From Casimicrobiaceae bacterium (GTDB lineage: Bacteria; Pseudomonadota; Gammaproteobacteria; Burkholderiales; Casimicrobiaceae): a stretch of 37,674 nucleotides of DNA. The notes under the pieces are model-generated. The model made no database searches. It saw only the letters and a list, made by a program, of their open reading frames with translations, and had not been told where the DNA came from. Position 1 is the first letter of the stretch. Each line of letters starts with the position of its first letter. The DNA lies in assembly GCA_025056355.1 (NCBI GenBank), contig JANWWI010000025.1:1-37674 (forward strand), given 5' to 3'. Both the position numbers and the translations under genes were made by a program. Below are positions 28,694-37,674 of the stretch, piece after piece.

Positions 28694-29196
28694 TCAACGA
28701 ATCGCGCGAAATCGAGGCTTACATCGGCCTCGGCAGCAATCTCGGCGATCGTGCTCAAGCGCTGCGTTGGGCGGCCGCTCAAATCGCCGACCTTCCCGGA
28801 CTACGAGTGTTGAGTCGAAGCCGGTTTTACGAATCGGCCGCTCAGGAAACCGACATTGCCCAGCCCCCCTTTCTGAATGCAGTGCTTCGGGTCGCCACGA
28901 CGCTCAGCCCATTCGAACTACTTGCGCAACTCCAGCAAATCGAACACGAGGGGGGACGGCGACGTCTCCCCGGCATCCGAAACGCGCCCCGCGTCCTCGA
29001 CCTCGATCTCCTGCTCTACGGCGATCTTCACCTCGAAACCGAAGCGCTCGTCCTGCCGCATCCACGGATTCTGAATCGAGCATTCGTCGTTTTGCCCTTA
29101 TGCGAACTCGGCCTCGAACAGCTCAACGGCGTTCGACTGGCGAGCCTGCGCTTTGATGAAGCAAGCATGGCGAGGCCCGTCTCAACCCTCTGGTGA
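28690..29196 (+). CDS. folK: 2-amino-4-hydroxy-6-hydroxymethyldihydropteridine pyrophosphokinase (HPPK)
   Basis: A 168-residue HPPK, which transfers pyrophosphate from ATP to 6-hydroxymethyldihydropterin in folate synthesis. Signatures: GLGSNLGDR near the N-terminus, SRSRFYESAAQET, PPFLNAVLRV, RNAPRVLDLDLLLYGD with the two metal-binding Asp of the DLD motif, and the LPHPRILNRAFVVLPL end. The ATG at 28690 overlaps the pcnB stop (ATGA), the pcnB-folK order common in betaproteobacteria. No further folate gene follows on this strand. Confidence 0.97.
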   Translation: MINESREIEAYIGLGSNLGDRAQALRWAAAQIADLPGLRVLSRSRFYESAAQETDIAQPPFLNAVLRVATTLSPFELLAQLQQIEHEGGRRRLPGIRNAPRVLDLDLLLYGDLHLETEALVLPHPRILNRAFVVLPLCELGLEQLNGVRLASLRFDEASMARPVSTLW

Positions 29197-29317
29197 CAGC
29201 TCGGTGCGCCCCGCGGCGCCGCGCCCCCTTTCAACGGCACGCTCGAGAGCGCCATGTGCGGCCCCCGTGAACAAAAAGTCCCTGCTGAGACTGTGTCGGG
29301 GCCAAATCAGCGGCACT

Positions 29318-29334
29318 TTATGCCTTCGGCATAA
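29318..29334. repeat. Small perfect hairpin between folK and fimV-like gene
   Basis: TTATGCC-TTC-GGCATAA forms a 7-bp stem with a 3-base loop. No T-run follows; it may end folK transcription weakly or be an RNA-processing site. Confidence 0.35.
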
Positions 29335-29351
29335 TCTGACGAGTATCCCGT

Positions 29352-29379
29352 TTGGCGCGGAAAGATCGGTCGCTACACT
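29352..29379 (+). promoter_or_regulatory. Candidate promoter of the FimV-like gene
   Basis: TTGGCG (29352-29357), a 16-base spacer and TACACT (29374-29379) precede the ATG at 29403 by 23 bases, a plausible sigma-70 promoter with a short leader. Confidence 0.4.
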
Positions 29380-29402
29380 TCCAGAATGATTGACCCCTCA
29401 GG

Positions 29403-31517
29403 ATGCGCGAATTGACGCGCAATTTCCCGGTGTCGAAACGTTCGTCGCGACCTTTTGTTCAGAAAGTGTTGGTCACAGTTGGTCTCGGCATGGCGTCACT
29501 TGCCTCCATGCCGGAGACGGTCGCGTTGACCCTTGGCCCCGAAACGGTGGAATCCGCTCTTGGGCAACCTTTGCGTGCGAGCTTTCGAGTTCGTGGCTTG
29601 ACCGATGCGATCACCGATGCGAGTTGCCTTCGGCTCGGCAACGCCTCGGCGAGCGACGGACTGCCACAGATTTCTCAAGCCAGCATCTCCCTTGAACGTC
29701 GCGGTGGGAGTGAAGGCACGATCGTCGTTCGTACGCTGCGGCCCATCAACGACCCAGTGGTCCGCATCACCCTCGTGTCGAACTGCGGCGCCGCCTCGCG
29801 ACGCGAATATGTTTTGCTGCTCGACCCACCGGTCACGACGGATCCTGCCTTCTCAGCTCCCGCGGTCGCGCAGGCGCCTCCGCCGTCTGAGCCGCTCGCG
29901 CCAACCGCCTCGACATTGCCTCGCGGTGAATCGGCGCTGACGGTCCAGCCAGGTCTCGCGAGAGATCTTCCGTCTCGGACGGCCGACCAAGCAATCACAG
30001 CGGCACGCCCACGTGATGCACAACGCCAAGGTCGCGCGGTGGCGCCGAGAAGCGCTGCTCGTTTGACCTCCGGGGGCGAGGCAGCTCCTCGCGGGTCGGG
30101 CACGCCCAGCCGCATCGCCGAGCAGCCAAGCGCTCCCCCGCCGCGCTCCGAACCCAGCGAGCGACTGCGAATCGACCCTCCCGCCGCCCTTGGGACGAGC
30201 ATCGATGAGTTGGCACTGGCTGCCCTTGCGGTTCCGCGACTTCGCCTCACCCCAGAACTCGCCTTCGATGCAAATACGGGCACGCCCATCCTTCTGCAGG
30301 GATCCTCAGCCATCGCGAACGATCCACTACAGAAGGCAATCGCCGAAGCACGGCGGAATCGCTTGCGCGAGGCCCCGCTTGAGCAAGATCTCGAACCCCG
30401 TCTCGAAGCCGAACTCGTTGTCGCGAAGCGACGCATTGAAGAATTGCAAGCACAGCTGGGCGTTCAGTCGGGAGCCACCAAACTCGGCTCTGGCGCACAA
30501 CCCTCTCCCATCGGCCTCGTAGCGCTTCTTCAGCCGTGGTTGCCGTGGCTTTTTGGAGCGCTCGGGCTGGGCGTGCTGATCGCCGCAGCGCTTCTGATGC
30601 GCCGGCGGCGTGCGGCAGCGGCCGCGGCATTCGAACTGGCCGCACGGGATTTACCGAACGGCCCGCCGATCCGGGCTTCGGCGACGACGCAAGCAGCCAG
30701 CCCTGCGCCGCCGCCGAGCCCGGCAGCCGCTCTCGAGCAGTTAGTCGACAACACGCCTACCGAGCTTGAGCAACCCCTCACCGCGTCGCCCTCCGCGAAC
30801 GCTGCCTCCACCTCGGAGCTGCGCCTCGTCGAAGCCGACGCGCAGCTAACGACGATCGCACCGGAGGCGGCTCCCGTCGCTTCGACCCGAGCAAGCTATC
30901 AGGCGCCGTCGAGTGACGTCGACGTTCAGGAGCTCTCCCAAGTCACCGAAGAAGCCGAAGTCTACGTAGAGCTCGGTCGGATCGACCAAGCGATTGCACT
31001 GCTCAAGTCACATGTGGATGCACACCACGGTGCTCGGCCCTCGCCCGCGCCGTGGCTGATGCTCATCGATCTGTACCGACGCACCGGTAATCGGGCCGCC
31101 TACGACGAACTCGCGCCGCGGTTCCAGCAGCGATTCAATGGTCGCCTTCCGAGTTGGGAGAACTACGGCCAGGAGCTCGCGCTCGACGACGGACTCGAAG
31201 CTTTTCCGCATCTGATCGCTCGCATTTCGCGCGACTGGGGCACCCAGCGGGCGCGCGAGCTTCTCGATGAGCTTCTCTACGACAATCGGGGTGGTTCGAG
31301 GCTTGGCTTTAGCCTTGCGGCCTACCGAGACATTTTGTTGCTCGTCCAAATCCATGACCTGATCGCGAACCAACTCGGTGGCCTGCGTCCGGCCGAAGAC
31401 CTCGCCGCGGCCAATCCAGACGACGGCACGCCCAAGTGGACGCTCGACCTTGAAACGGTCGAAAGCGGCCTTGATTCTCCCGTCAAGGACTGGCTCAACC
31501 GTCAACGTCCGCAGTAG
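29403..31517 (+). CDS. FimV-like membrane protein
   Basis: A 704-residue protein with FimV layout. An N-terminal signal/anchor segment (about 18-40) is followed by the FimV N-terminal domain (LTLGPETVESALGQPLRASFRV). A long Pro/Ser/Ala-rich periplasmic part follows, then a TM helix (PWLPWLFGALGLGVLIAAALLMRRRRA, about 370-400). The C-terminus is acidic, with a TPR-like FimV motif (EEAEVYVELGRIDQAIALLKSHV, WLMLIDLYRRTGNRAAYDELAPRF). FimV helps assemble polar machinery such as type IV pili and, in Pseudomonas, cyclic-AMP signalling. A LysM module, frequent in FimV, is not visible. Ends in TAG. Confidence 0.8.
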   Translation: MRELTRNFPVSKRSSRPFVQKVLVTVGLGMASLASMPETVALTLGPETVESALGQPLRASFRVRGLTDAITDASCLRLGNASASDGLPQISQASISLERRGGSEGTIVVRTLRPINDPVVRITLVSNCGAASRREYVLLLDPPVTTDPAFSAPAVAQAPPPSEPLAPTASTLPRGESALTVQPGLARDLPSRTADQAITAARPRDAQRQGRAVAPRSAARLTSGGEAAPRGSGTPSRIAEQPSAPPPRSEPSERLRIDPPAALGTSIDELALAALAVPRLRLTPELAFDANTGTPILLQGSSAIANDPLQKAIAEARRNRLREAPLEQDLEPRLEAELVVAKRRIEELQAQLGVQSGATKLGSGAQPSPIGLVALLQPWLPWLFGALGLGVLIAAALLMRRRRAAAAAAFELAARDLPNGPPIRASATTQAASPAPPPSPAAALEQLVDNTPTELEQPLTASPSANAASTSELRLVEADAQLTTIAPEAAPVASTRASYQAPSSDVDVQELSQVTEEAEVYVELGRIDQAIALLKSHVDAHHGARPSPAPWLMLIDLYRRTGNRAAYDELAPRFQQRFNGRLPSWENYGQELALDDGLEAFPHLIARISRDWGTQRARELLDELLYDNRGGSRLGFSLAAYRDILLLVQIHDLIANQLGGLRPAEDLAAANPDDGTPKWTLDLETVESGLDSPVKDWLNRQRPQ

Positions 31518-31691
31518 CGCCGCCCCGTTGACGCCGACGGGCGTTGCAGCGCATCCGACGAGGAAATCGAAGCGTCGAGGCGTTCAACCGAACCGTCCGT
31601 CCAAGCCGCAACGACTGATCGCCAGCACGCACAGCGGCGGCGCCTTCACGTCACGTTCAGAAGTCCGCTGAGCGAACGCAAGGGCGGCGCA

Positions 31692-32444
31692 TTACTCTAG
31701 GCGCATCACGAACGGAATTTCGACTTCCGAGGCGACGTCCGACTTTTCGGTTCGGCATGCGCTGCTGGTGAGCGGCCCCGCGAAAGTGCGCTGCACAACG
31801 TTGCGCATGCCCGGAGGGCTCACCTCCTTGACGCGGACATTCGTAAAGGTTCCGTCCGGGTTGAGCGTGACGAGCACCGTGCCCTCGATCCGGTCGACGC
31901 CCGCACGGTTCATTTCGCGAACCGGCGGAGAATCGGGTCGGCATGCCTGAGGCAGCGAACCGAGTGTGAGTCGACTCGGAGCGGCCTTGGGTGGTGGCGG
32001 CGGCGGGGGCGGTGGTGGTGGTGGCGGCGGCGCGGGAGGCGCGGGAGGCGCCGGCGGTGCGGGTGGAACAGGCGGTGTGATCTTGTACTCCGTCTTTGGC
32101 GGTTCTGGCGAGGGCGCAACCGTGATTGCCGGCGCCGGTGGCGCTTGAACGACAGGCACTTCGACCGGCGGCACGTACGGTGGCGGGGGCGCAGTCGGCG
32201 GGGGCGGCGGCAGATTCGGCTGCCTCGGCGGCGGCGGTGGTGGCGGCGGAGGCGGCGGAGGCGGTGGCGGAGGTGGTTTGACCTCCTCGAGAATTTTGGC
32301 TTCGAGCGGCTTTTTGATGACCTCGATCGCTTTCTTCCCGAGCCCGGTGATCAAGGCATACACAATCAGCGCATGCAGCCCCAAAACGACCAGCACCGCG
32401 ATCGTGCGCCGGCTGCCACCGCCCGGGTTATAGGTGTAATCCAT
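31692..32444 (-). CDS. tonB: Energy transducer TonB
   Basis: A 250-residue TonB. One N-terminal TM helix (about 14-35: TIAVLVVLGLHALIVYALITGL), a Pro-rich spacer (about 50-150) with two runs of 13 or more Pro, and a C-terminal TonB domain (about 155-250) with VREMNRAGVDRIEGTVLVTLNPDGTF and EIPFVMRLE. It carries proton-motive energy from ExbB/ExbD to outer-membrane receptors. Long CCN runs (GGC/GGT on the plus strand at about 31989-32053 and 32166-32280) could be prone to slippage. It is the last gene of the run; the start is 15 bases after exbD. Confidence 0.95.
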   Translation of the reverse strand: MDYTYNPGGGSRRTIAVLVVLGLHALIVYALITGLGKKAIEVIKKPLEAKILEEVKPPPPPPPPPPPPPPPPPRQPNLPPPPPTAPPPPYVPPVEVPVVQAPPAPAITVAPSPEPPKTEYKITPPVPPAPPAPPAPPAPPPPPPPPPPPPPPKAAPSRLTLGSLPQACRPDSPPVREMNRAGVDRIEGTVLVTLNPDGTFTNVRVKEVSPPGMRNVVQRTFAGPLTSSACRTEKSDVASEVEIPFVMRLE

Positions 32445-32459
32445 GACCGGTCGCCGTCT

Positions 32460-32885
32460 TTAGAGGAACTGCTCGTGACCCAAGATGCCCATCTTGACAA
32501 GGCCTAAGCGCTGCGAGCTCGCCATCACGAATGCGACGACCCCGTAATTGGCGTTCTTGTCCGGCCGAATGTGCACTTCGGGCTGGACCTCTTTCTTTGA
32601 TGCGGCGCTCAGACGCGCAACCAACGTGTCTCGATCGGCCAGCAACTCGCCGTTCCAATAAATACGGCTTTGCGCGTCGATGTCGATCTTGATCACTTCC
32701 GGTTCGACCGGTGGCTTGACCACGTTCGGCGGCGGCATGTTCATGTTGATCGAATGCAACTGCACGGGGATCGTGACAATCAGCATGATCAACAGCACCA
32801 ACATCACGTCGATCAGTGGAGTGGTGTTCATCTCCACCATCGGCTCTGGTTCCCGGCCAGAAGAGGAGCCTACCGACATCCCCAT
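32460..32885 (-). CDS. exbD: Biopolymer transport protein ExbD (copy 2)
   Basis: A 141-residue ExbD/TolR-type protein: N-terminal tail, one TM helix (PLIDVMLVLLIMLIVTIPVQLHS) with the essential Asp of the LIDVML motif, and a periplasmic domain (EVIKIDIDAQSRIYWNGELL, EVHIRPDKNANYG). It lacks the LxE(G)F variations that would mark TolR and is ten bases after the first exbD. It acts with ExbB as the proton-driven stator for TonB. Confidence 0.94.
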   Translation of the reverse strand: MGMSVGSSSGREPEPMVEMNTTPLIDVMLVLLIMLIVTIPVQLHSINMNMPPPNVVKPPVEPEVIKIDIDAQSRIYWNGELLADRDTLVARLSAASKKEVQPEVHIRPDKNANYGVVAFVMASSQRLGLVKMGILGHEQFL

Positions 32886-32894
32886 ATCGCCTCC

Positions 32895-33323
32895 TCACTG
32901 CCCCTTGGCTGGCGGTTCGGTCAAAAACGCGACTTTCTGGATGCCGGCTTGCCGGACCGCGAGCACCACGGGTCCGATGCCGCTCCAGGCACCATTGAGA
33001 TCCCCTCGAATGTGCACCTCGGGCGGATCCTTCATCACTGCGAACTTCTTGAGCCGTTCGGTCAGGTCACGCTGATCGCGAATCGGTGTATCCCACATGA
33101 AGATCTGACCTTGCCGTGATACCGAAATGATGATGTTTTCAGGACGGGATTCGCGCACTTGAATCTCTTCCTTCGGCAGATCGACCTTGACCGACGTCGT
33201 GACCACGGGGATGGTGATCAAAAAAATAATGAGCAGCACGAGCATCACATCCACAAGGGGCGTGGTGTTGATCGCGCTGTTCATCTCATCATCGCCGTCG
33301 GCCGGCCCGACATTCATTCCCAT
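32895..33323 (-). CDS. exbD: Biopolymer transport protein ExbD (copy 1)
   Basis: A 142-residue ExbD: TM helix TPLVDVMLVLLIIFLITIPVV with the essential Asp, then periplasmic KVDLPKEEIQVRESRPENIIISVSRQGQIF and DPPEVHIRGDLNG. The two ExbD copies share the MGMxVG start and the NTTPLxDVMLVLLI stretch, so they are tandem paralogues. Their periplasmic domains have diverged more. It follows exbB by about 80 bases. Confidence 0.94.
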   Translation of the reverse strand: MGMNVGPADGDDEMNSAINTTPLVDVMLVLLIIFLITIPVVTTSVKVDLPKEEIQVRESRPENIIISVSRQGQIFMWDTPIRDQRDLTERLKKFAVMKDPPEVHIRGDLNGAWSGIGPVVLAVRQAGIQKVAFLTEPPAKGQ

Positions 33324-33405
33324 GAGGCACCTCTTGTGAAGTCAGGAGAGCCGGGCAGCTCAGCTTGTGGCCACCTGCCCGTTCGATGGGGGCTTGGGCA
33401 CGCCG

Positions 33406-34269
33406 TCAGCGTTTTGCCGCCGACGCGATGAGCACCGAGTGCAAATCGGAGCCAAAACCGCGTACCTTCTCCATGGTGATTTTGTTCTTGCGCACGATGT
33501 AGTTGTACGCAAGCACGGCCGGCACAGCGACCGCCAAGCCGATCGCGGTCATGATAAGCGCCTCGCCCACAGGCCCCGCGACCTTGTCGATCGAGGCTTG
33601 GCCGGACACACCAATCTTGACCAGCGCGTGGTAGATGCCCCAGACCGTCCCGAACAAGCCAACGAACGGCGCGGTCGAGCCCACCGAGGCCAAAAACGCA
33701 AGTCCATTTTGGAGATTGCTCTGCACGGCGTCGACCGCACGTTGGATCGATTGAGTCACCCAGTCCGAAAAGCTGATCTGTCCGAGCAGCCCTTCATGCT
33801 TTTTTGTGGCCTCGAGTCCCGCTTCGGCGATAAAGCGGAATGGGCTGTGCTCTTTGAGCATCGACAGCCCTTGATTCAAATCGGACGCGCTCCAGAAATC
33901 GCGCTCGACTTGCTTGGCTTGCCGGGCAATCTTGTTGAGCTCGATGAGTTTGGCCACGAGGATGTACCACGTTCCAATCGACATGAATACCAAGATCAGC
34001 AAGGTGGCCTTCGCTACCCAGTCAGACTGCTCCCAGAGTGCCTTCAATCCGTACGGGTTCTCAACCGTTTCCGTCGTGGTCGCAGGTTTGACCGCCGGTT
34101 TAGGGGCTTCAGCGGTCGTCGGTGCGGCGGTGCCCGCGGGCGCGGGAGCGGCGGGAGTCGCCGTGGGGCTCGGAGCGCCCGTTGGCGCCTGAGCCAGAGC
34201 GGTCAACGGTGCGCCTGCGACACTCAAGCACATCGCGGCTGCCATAACAGGGGCAAAGATGCGGTTCAT
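33406..34269 (-). CDS. exbB: MotA/TolQ/ExbB-family proton channel protein
   Basis: A 287-residue ExbB-type protein. An N-terminal signal-like segment (MNRIFAPVMAAAMCLSVAGAPLTALAQ) is followed by a Pro/Ala/Thr-rich periplasmic stretch (about 28-75) and three TM helices. The family segment is VGSTAPFVGLFGTVWGIYHALVKIG, with AVPAVLAYNYIVRKNKI behind. With the two ExbD copies and TonB it forms the energising complex of the inner membrane. It is separated from the receptor gene by a strong terminator, so it is probably expressed from its own promoter in 34270-34425; two TTGACC hexamers lie there but no clear -10. Confidence 0.94.
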   Translation of the reverse strand: MNRIFAPVMAAAMCLSVAGAPLTALAQAPTGAPSPTATPAAPAPAGTAAPTTAEAPKPAVKPATTTETVENPYGLKALWEQSDWVAKATLLILVFMSIGTWYILVAKLIELNKIARQAKQVERDFWSASDLNQGLSMLKEHSPFRFIAEAGLEATKKHEGLLGQISFSDWVTQSIQRAVDAVQSNLQNGLAFLASVGSTAPFVGLFGTVWGIYHALVKIGVSGQASIDKVAGPVGEALIMTAIGLAVAVPAVLAYNYIVRKNKITMEKVRGFGSDLHSVLIASAAKR

Positions 34270-34425
34270 GGAGGAGTCTGCGTGGTCGAGTTGATCGATG
34301 ATACGGGGTACGTAACTTCTCTAACTTGCGTTCGTCCGGGTAGGCCTCACGCAAAAGATCTTAGTGTATCGCTGCGCGGTCAATTTCTTACAGCAGCTTG
34401 CCAACCGGCCCGTTGAATCGGTCAA

Positions 34426-34460
34426 GGCAAAAACAAAAGGCGCACCTCGGGGTGCGCCTT
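34426..34460 (-). terminator. Intrinsic terminator after the TonB-dependent receptor
   Basis: AAGGCGCACC-TCGG-GGTGCGCCTT is a perfect 10-bp stem (34437-34460); on the minus strand it is followed by the T-rich tail TTTTGTTTTTG. It lies about 40 bases past the final stop of the receptor gene. Confidence 0.85.
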
Positions 34461-34497
34461 GGTTGAGGGAAGGGCGCGAGCCGCACCTCTCGGCGCG

Positions 34498-37350
34498 CTA
34501 TCGGAATCTGTAGGTCAGGTTGATATAGCCAAACCGCCCGCGCGGATCAACATACGTCGGATCGTAGCCTGCCTAAAACGCTCCCCCGTTGCCGTTGACA
34601 TAGGGCGGATTACGGTCTAGCAAGTTCTTGACGCCGACTGTGACGGTGAGATCGCGGACGCCGGTGTACCTAATTTGTGCGTCCCAGATTTCGTAGCTAC
34701 CGCGCCGCGGGCGCACATCATCGGTGCACTCATCGACGAGGTTGCCGCAAACGTCCGTGAAGCGCGACTGCCAGTTGTACGCAAGCGTCCCCTCCCATGG
34801 ACCGCGGTTGTAGGTCAGCTCGGCGCGATAACGCAAGCGCGGTAGGAACCCGAACGTCGAGTTTGACGTCAGTCCGATGCTGCTCGAAAAGCTCCCGTCC
34901 TCGTTCTGGGTTGCCCACTGCTGGAGATACGTTCCGATGAAACGCGTCGTCCATTTGGCCCCAAGCGCGTCGAAACGACCGAGCAAGTCGAAATCGAAGC
35001 CCTTGATCTTTGTGCGTCCAAAATTCTCCAGGCGTGTGTCGATCACGAGGATGGAGCCCGGGAGTCCAGGAATGTCTGAGGTCGCCTCCCTGATGACTCG
35101 CCTGGAATACAGGGCTTCATTCGCAAGTAAGAAAGATGCGCTCGGGCTGCCAATGATGTCCTTGACGTCGATTTGGAAGTAATCGAGAGTCAGGCTGACG
35201 TCGCGGATCGGCTCAAAGATAGCCCCCAATGTGATGCTCTGCGAGCGCTCAGGCTTGAGTCGTGAGTTACCGCCGTAGAACGTGTTGAACTGTGTCGCGC
35301 AATCATTCGGGTTGTTGGCGTTTGCTCCGCGACAACGCGCAGGATCACTGAGCGGTTCAGTAACGCCCGTGTTCAGGGGGTTGTAGAGCTCGAGGAGTGA
35401 CGGTGCCCTAAATCCCGTAGCCCATGTGGCGCGGGCGCTCAGCTGAGGTGTCACTGCGTACTTCAGACCGACTTTGCCGGTGAGGCGCTGGAAGCTGCTT
35501 GCGCTGCCTGTCAACTCCGGCGAGTTTGCCAGCTGGTTCGCAATCGCCCGCGGGACGTCAAGCGCAATCAAGGTGTCCACCGCAGTTTGCACGTCGTTGG
35601 GATTATTCGAACGCGCATAGCGATCGAACCGCAAGGCCAGCGTCGCCTCCGACTTCGCAAACGGTTGTGTTGAAAGCTCAGCAAAGGCTGCTTGAACGTC
35701 GCGCTTGGCCGCAATCGGCTGAAAGTTGCCGCCGTAGCCCGAGATATCGCCACCCCGTAGCGCTTCACTCGAGGCTAGATCAAACTTTTCCTGACGGTAC
35801 TCGCCGCCGAGCGCAACCGAGACGGGTCCGGCCCCGAAGCGAGCAAATTCACGACTAGCGACCGCGTTGAGGGAGGTCAGCGACGTCTTGGCTTTGAACG
35901 CTTCTCCAACAAAGTTTGTTGCCCGCGCCTGCGCAACGATTTCAGGTGAGGTTGGGCCGAACGGGTTGACAAGCCCCGTTGCAAGCAATGGCACGATGCC
36001 GGGGCCTGTCGGGTCGCCAGGGCGGCCAGTTGCCGGATTGATGCCGTTGTTGCCGTAGATACGGAAATATCCGCCGTTGAGAAACTCCGAAACTTTGCTC
36101 GTCGAATGCAGCAGATAGGTGTTGATGTCCCACCCCGCCCAGACACCCTGCGCGCCCGCGACTAGGCGTGTGTTTTCAGCGCGGTCCGTCAAATCACGAT
36201 TGCCTGTGATGAAGGGGCGATAACGGATTCGCAAGTCCGGCGTCCGCCCGCCGGTGATCGATCGGACGAAATCCGTGGGATAAAACGGACTGGTGGGCTT
36301 GAGCGTGAAAGGAATACCGAACGCGGAATCAATCGGCGAGGGTTGAATCACCACGTTCACGCGCTTGCGCGAGAAGCTGCCTTCGAGATAGCCCTCCCAG
36401 TCGCTGCCGAGCGCAAACCGTGCGTTCGCCGAAAGCCCTGCCTGCTCCATGGTCGGAATGAGGGTGACAAACGGCGCCGTATCGAACCAGCAGATGGTTC
36501 GGCTGAATTCGGGAATAAAGAAGGTGCTGTTTTCGGGACTGCACTGGGGCACGGTCGGGTTGTAGGTGCCACCGGGGCCGCCGATGAAGTTGAAGTTGGC
36601 CGGGAAGGTACGGCTCGAGCCTGCAAAGTTCGACTCTGGGATGTTGATACCGCTTCGCGCAAACTCGCGATCCCGGCCAAAAAGCGAACCGAACTTGGAG
36701 TAGCTACCCACGACCGAGATGTTGTAACGATCTCGCGCAAGGTTGCCGAAACCGGCCGCCGCACTCACCCGAGTCACATCCCCCTTGCCATCTGCAAGCG
36801 CCGCCCCGTAACTGGCCGACACCTCAGCGCCTTGAAAATCTTTGCGCAGAATGATGTTGACCACGCCTGCGATCGCATCCGAGCCGTAAATTGCCGAAGC
36901 GCCGTCTTTGAGCACCTCAATGCGCTCGATCGCAGCCAGTGGAATGGCGTCGATATCCACCGAGACGGAATCGGTGGGAGCGCCGTAGGGCGCTAAACGG
37001 CGTCCGTTGATCAAAACAAGCGTGCGGTTCGACGAGAGTCCACGCAGCGATACCGTGGAAATCGATCCGGTCGTGGCGCCCGAAGATGATGCGACAGAAA
37101 CCGAGCCCGAGCTCGTCGTGGCCGAAATCACACGAATGAGCTCCTCGATCGAAGTGGCCCCAGAGCGCTCGATATCCTGCCGGGTCAAGACCTATACCGG
37201 CGCCGCCGTCTCGGAATCGATCCGCTTGATGTTCGTTCCCGTCACCTCGACTTTCTCAACGCGCTGCTGCGCAAAAGCGCCGCTAGCCAGAACAACCGCG
37301 CCGAGGGCAAGACCGACTGCCACTGCGACTTGCTTACGCTTGTGGATCAT
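34498..37350 (-). pseudogene. TonB-dependent receptor, interrupted by two in-frame amber codons
   Basis: A 950-codon outer-membrane receptor frame. It starts at ATG 37350 behind AGGAGG and ends at TAG 34500-34498. Signal peptide 1-28 (ending SGAFA), TonB box VEKVEVTG (31-38), plug domain (SIEELIRVIS, VDIDAIPLAAIERIEVLKDGA, IYGSDAIAGVVNIIL) and beta-barrel to a C-terminal ITLTYRF-type end (YINLTYRFR). Codons 53 (37194-37192) and 926 (34575-34573) are TAG, where relatives have Gln (PVQVLTRQDIE; FQAGYDP). Between them 872 codons are open. Without suppression, translation stops after 52 codons, and the ORF from the TTG at 37188 lacks a signal peptide. The ligand is unknown. Confidence 0.85.
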
Positions 37351-37674
37351 GCTTTCCTCCTTCAGGCTCTGTTTTCTATCGATGCTTCGGATTTTGCAGA
37401 GTTTTTCTTTTTTCGGCGCAAAGGAATTCCCCCTGCAGAGTCCCGCCGAGCCAGACGTTGCACCAGGACAACACCCCTTGCCGCGCCTCAGCCTGCGGTA
37501 TGCGCGTTCCGCTCCTGTTCGCAAGTCTCGACAAACTCTGGTTGGTTAATGGGCTCGCCGCCCCTCGCATGAGCGCCAAGCGGTTATCCTTCCCTAAGGA
37601 AGGTCTGCACAACGTCCGTGAACTGCGGGATTTGTTGATGCTCTTGGGTAGACGTAGGTTTTTGTGCGCCCGGA
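37351..37674. other. Upstream region of the receptor gene to the window edge
   Basis: Holds the receptor's ribosome site (AGGAGG, about 37355-37360) and an A/T-rich run on the minus strand (37398-37418) that may be part of its promoter. A 6-bp hairpin CCTTCC-CTAA-GGAAGG lies at about 37588-37603. An ATG at 37569 opens a 35-codon plus-strand frame that runs off the edge (begins MSAKRLSFPKEG); it has no visible ribosome site and I cannot call it a gene. Confidence 0.4.

Noticed and set aside
34498-37350. Global reassignment of TAG to Gln in this organism
   Set aside because: TAG ends recX (10718-10720), the ECF gene (19319-19321), the FimV-like gene (31515-31517) and the receptor itself at plausible family ends, so it works as a stop here.

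Overview
The window is G+C-rich chromosomal DNA packed with housekeeping genes. Its gene content suggests a betaproteobacterium: DUF971-ubiE-Tim44-like-ubiJ, lexA/recA/recX, ilvB-ilvN-ilvC, pcnB-folK, a FimV-like protein and a TonB/ExbBD set. A related gammaproteobacterium cannot be excluded, because no rRNA or tRNA gene is present. I saw no CRISPR array, insertion sequence or prophage.

Layout. 1-5092: a TetR regulator, then a minus-strand run of aminotransferase, DUF971 protein, UbiE, Tim44-like protein and UbiJ (ubiquinone biosynthesis). 5211-6713: a small heat-shock protein and a PPK2-type kinase. 7141-10720: an SOS region in which lexA (with an inositol-monophosphatase-family gene coupled behind it) diverges from a short DUF2188 gene, recA and recX. 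One SOS box lies between overlapping promoters and seems to serve both directions. 10996-15128: a membrane diguanylate cyclase, 3-methyladenine glycosylase I, an MFS transporter and a quinone oxidoreductase. 15230-20850: an apparent operon of peptide-type ABC importer genes (two permeases and a fused double ATPase), an ECF sigma factor and a Ser/Thr kinase. 21312-24575: the ilvBNC operon on the minus strand, followed downstream by two decayed copies of the ilvC 3' end. 24820-29196: a GT-C/TMTC-like membrane protein, ppa, pcnB and folK. 29403-31517: a FimV-like protein. 31692-37350: tonB, two exbD genes, exbB and a TonB-dependent receptor.

Most notable points. (1) The receptor gene has two in-frame amber codons, each where family members appear to carry Gln, inside an otherwise intact 950-codon frame. 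(2) The lexA/DUF2188-recA-recX region appears to be controlled from one SOS box, and recA has no box of its own. (3) The ECF sigma factor lacks the usual acidic residues in region 2.2, has a Thr there, and sits next to a kinase, which suggests activation by phosphorylation. (4) Partial tandem copies of the ilvC 3' end lie beyond ilvC, and one carries the probable terminator.
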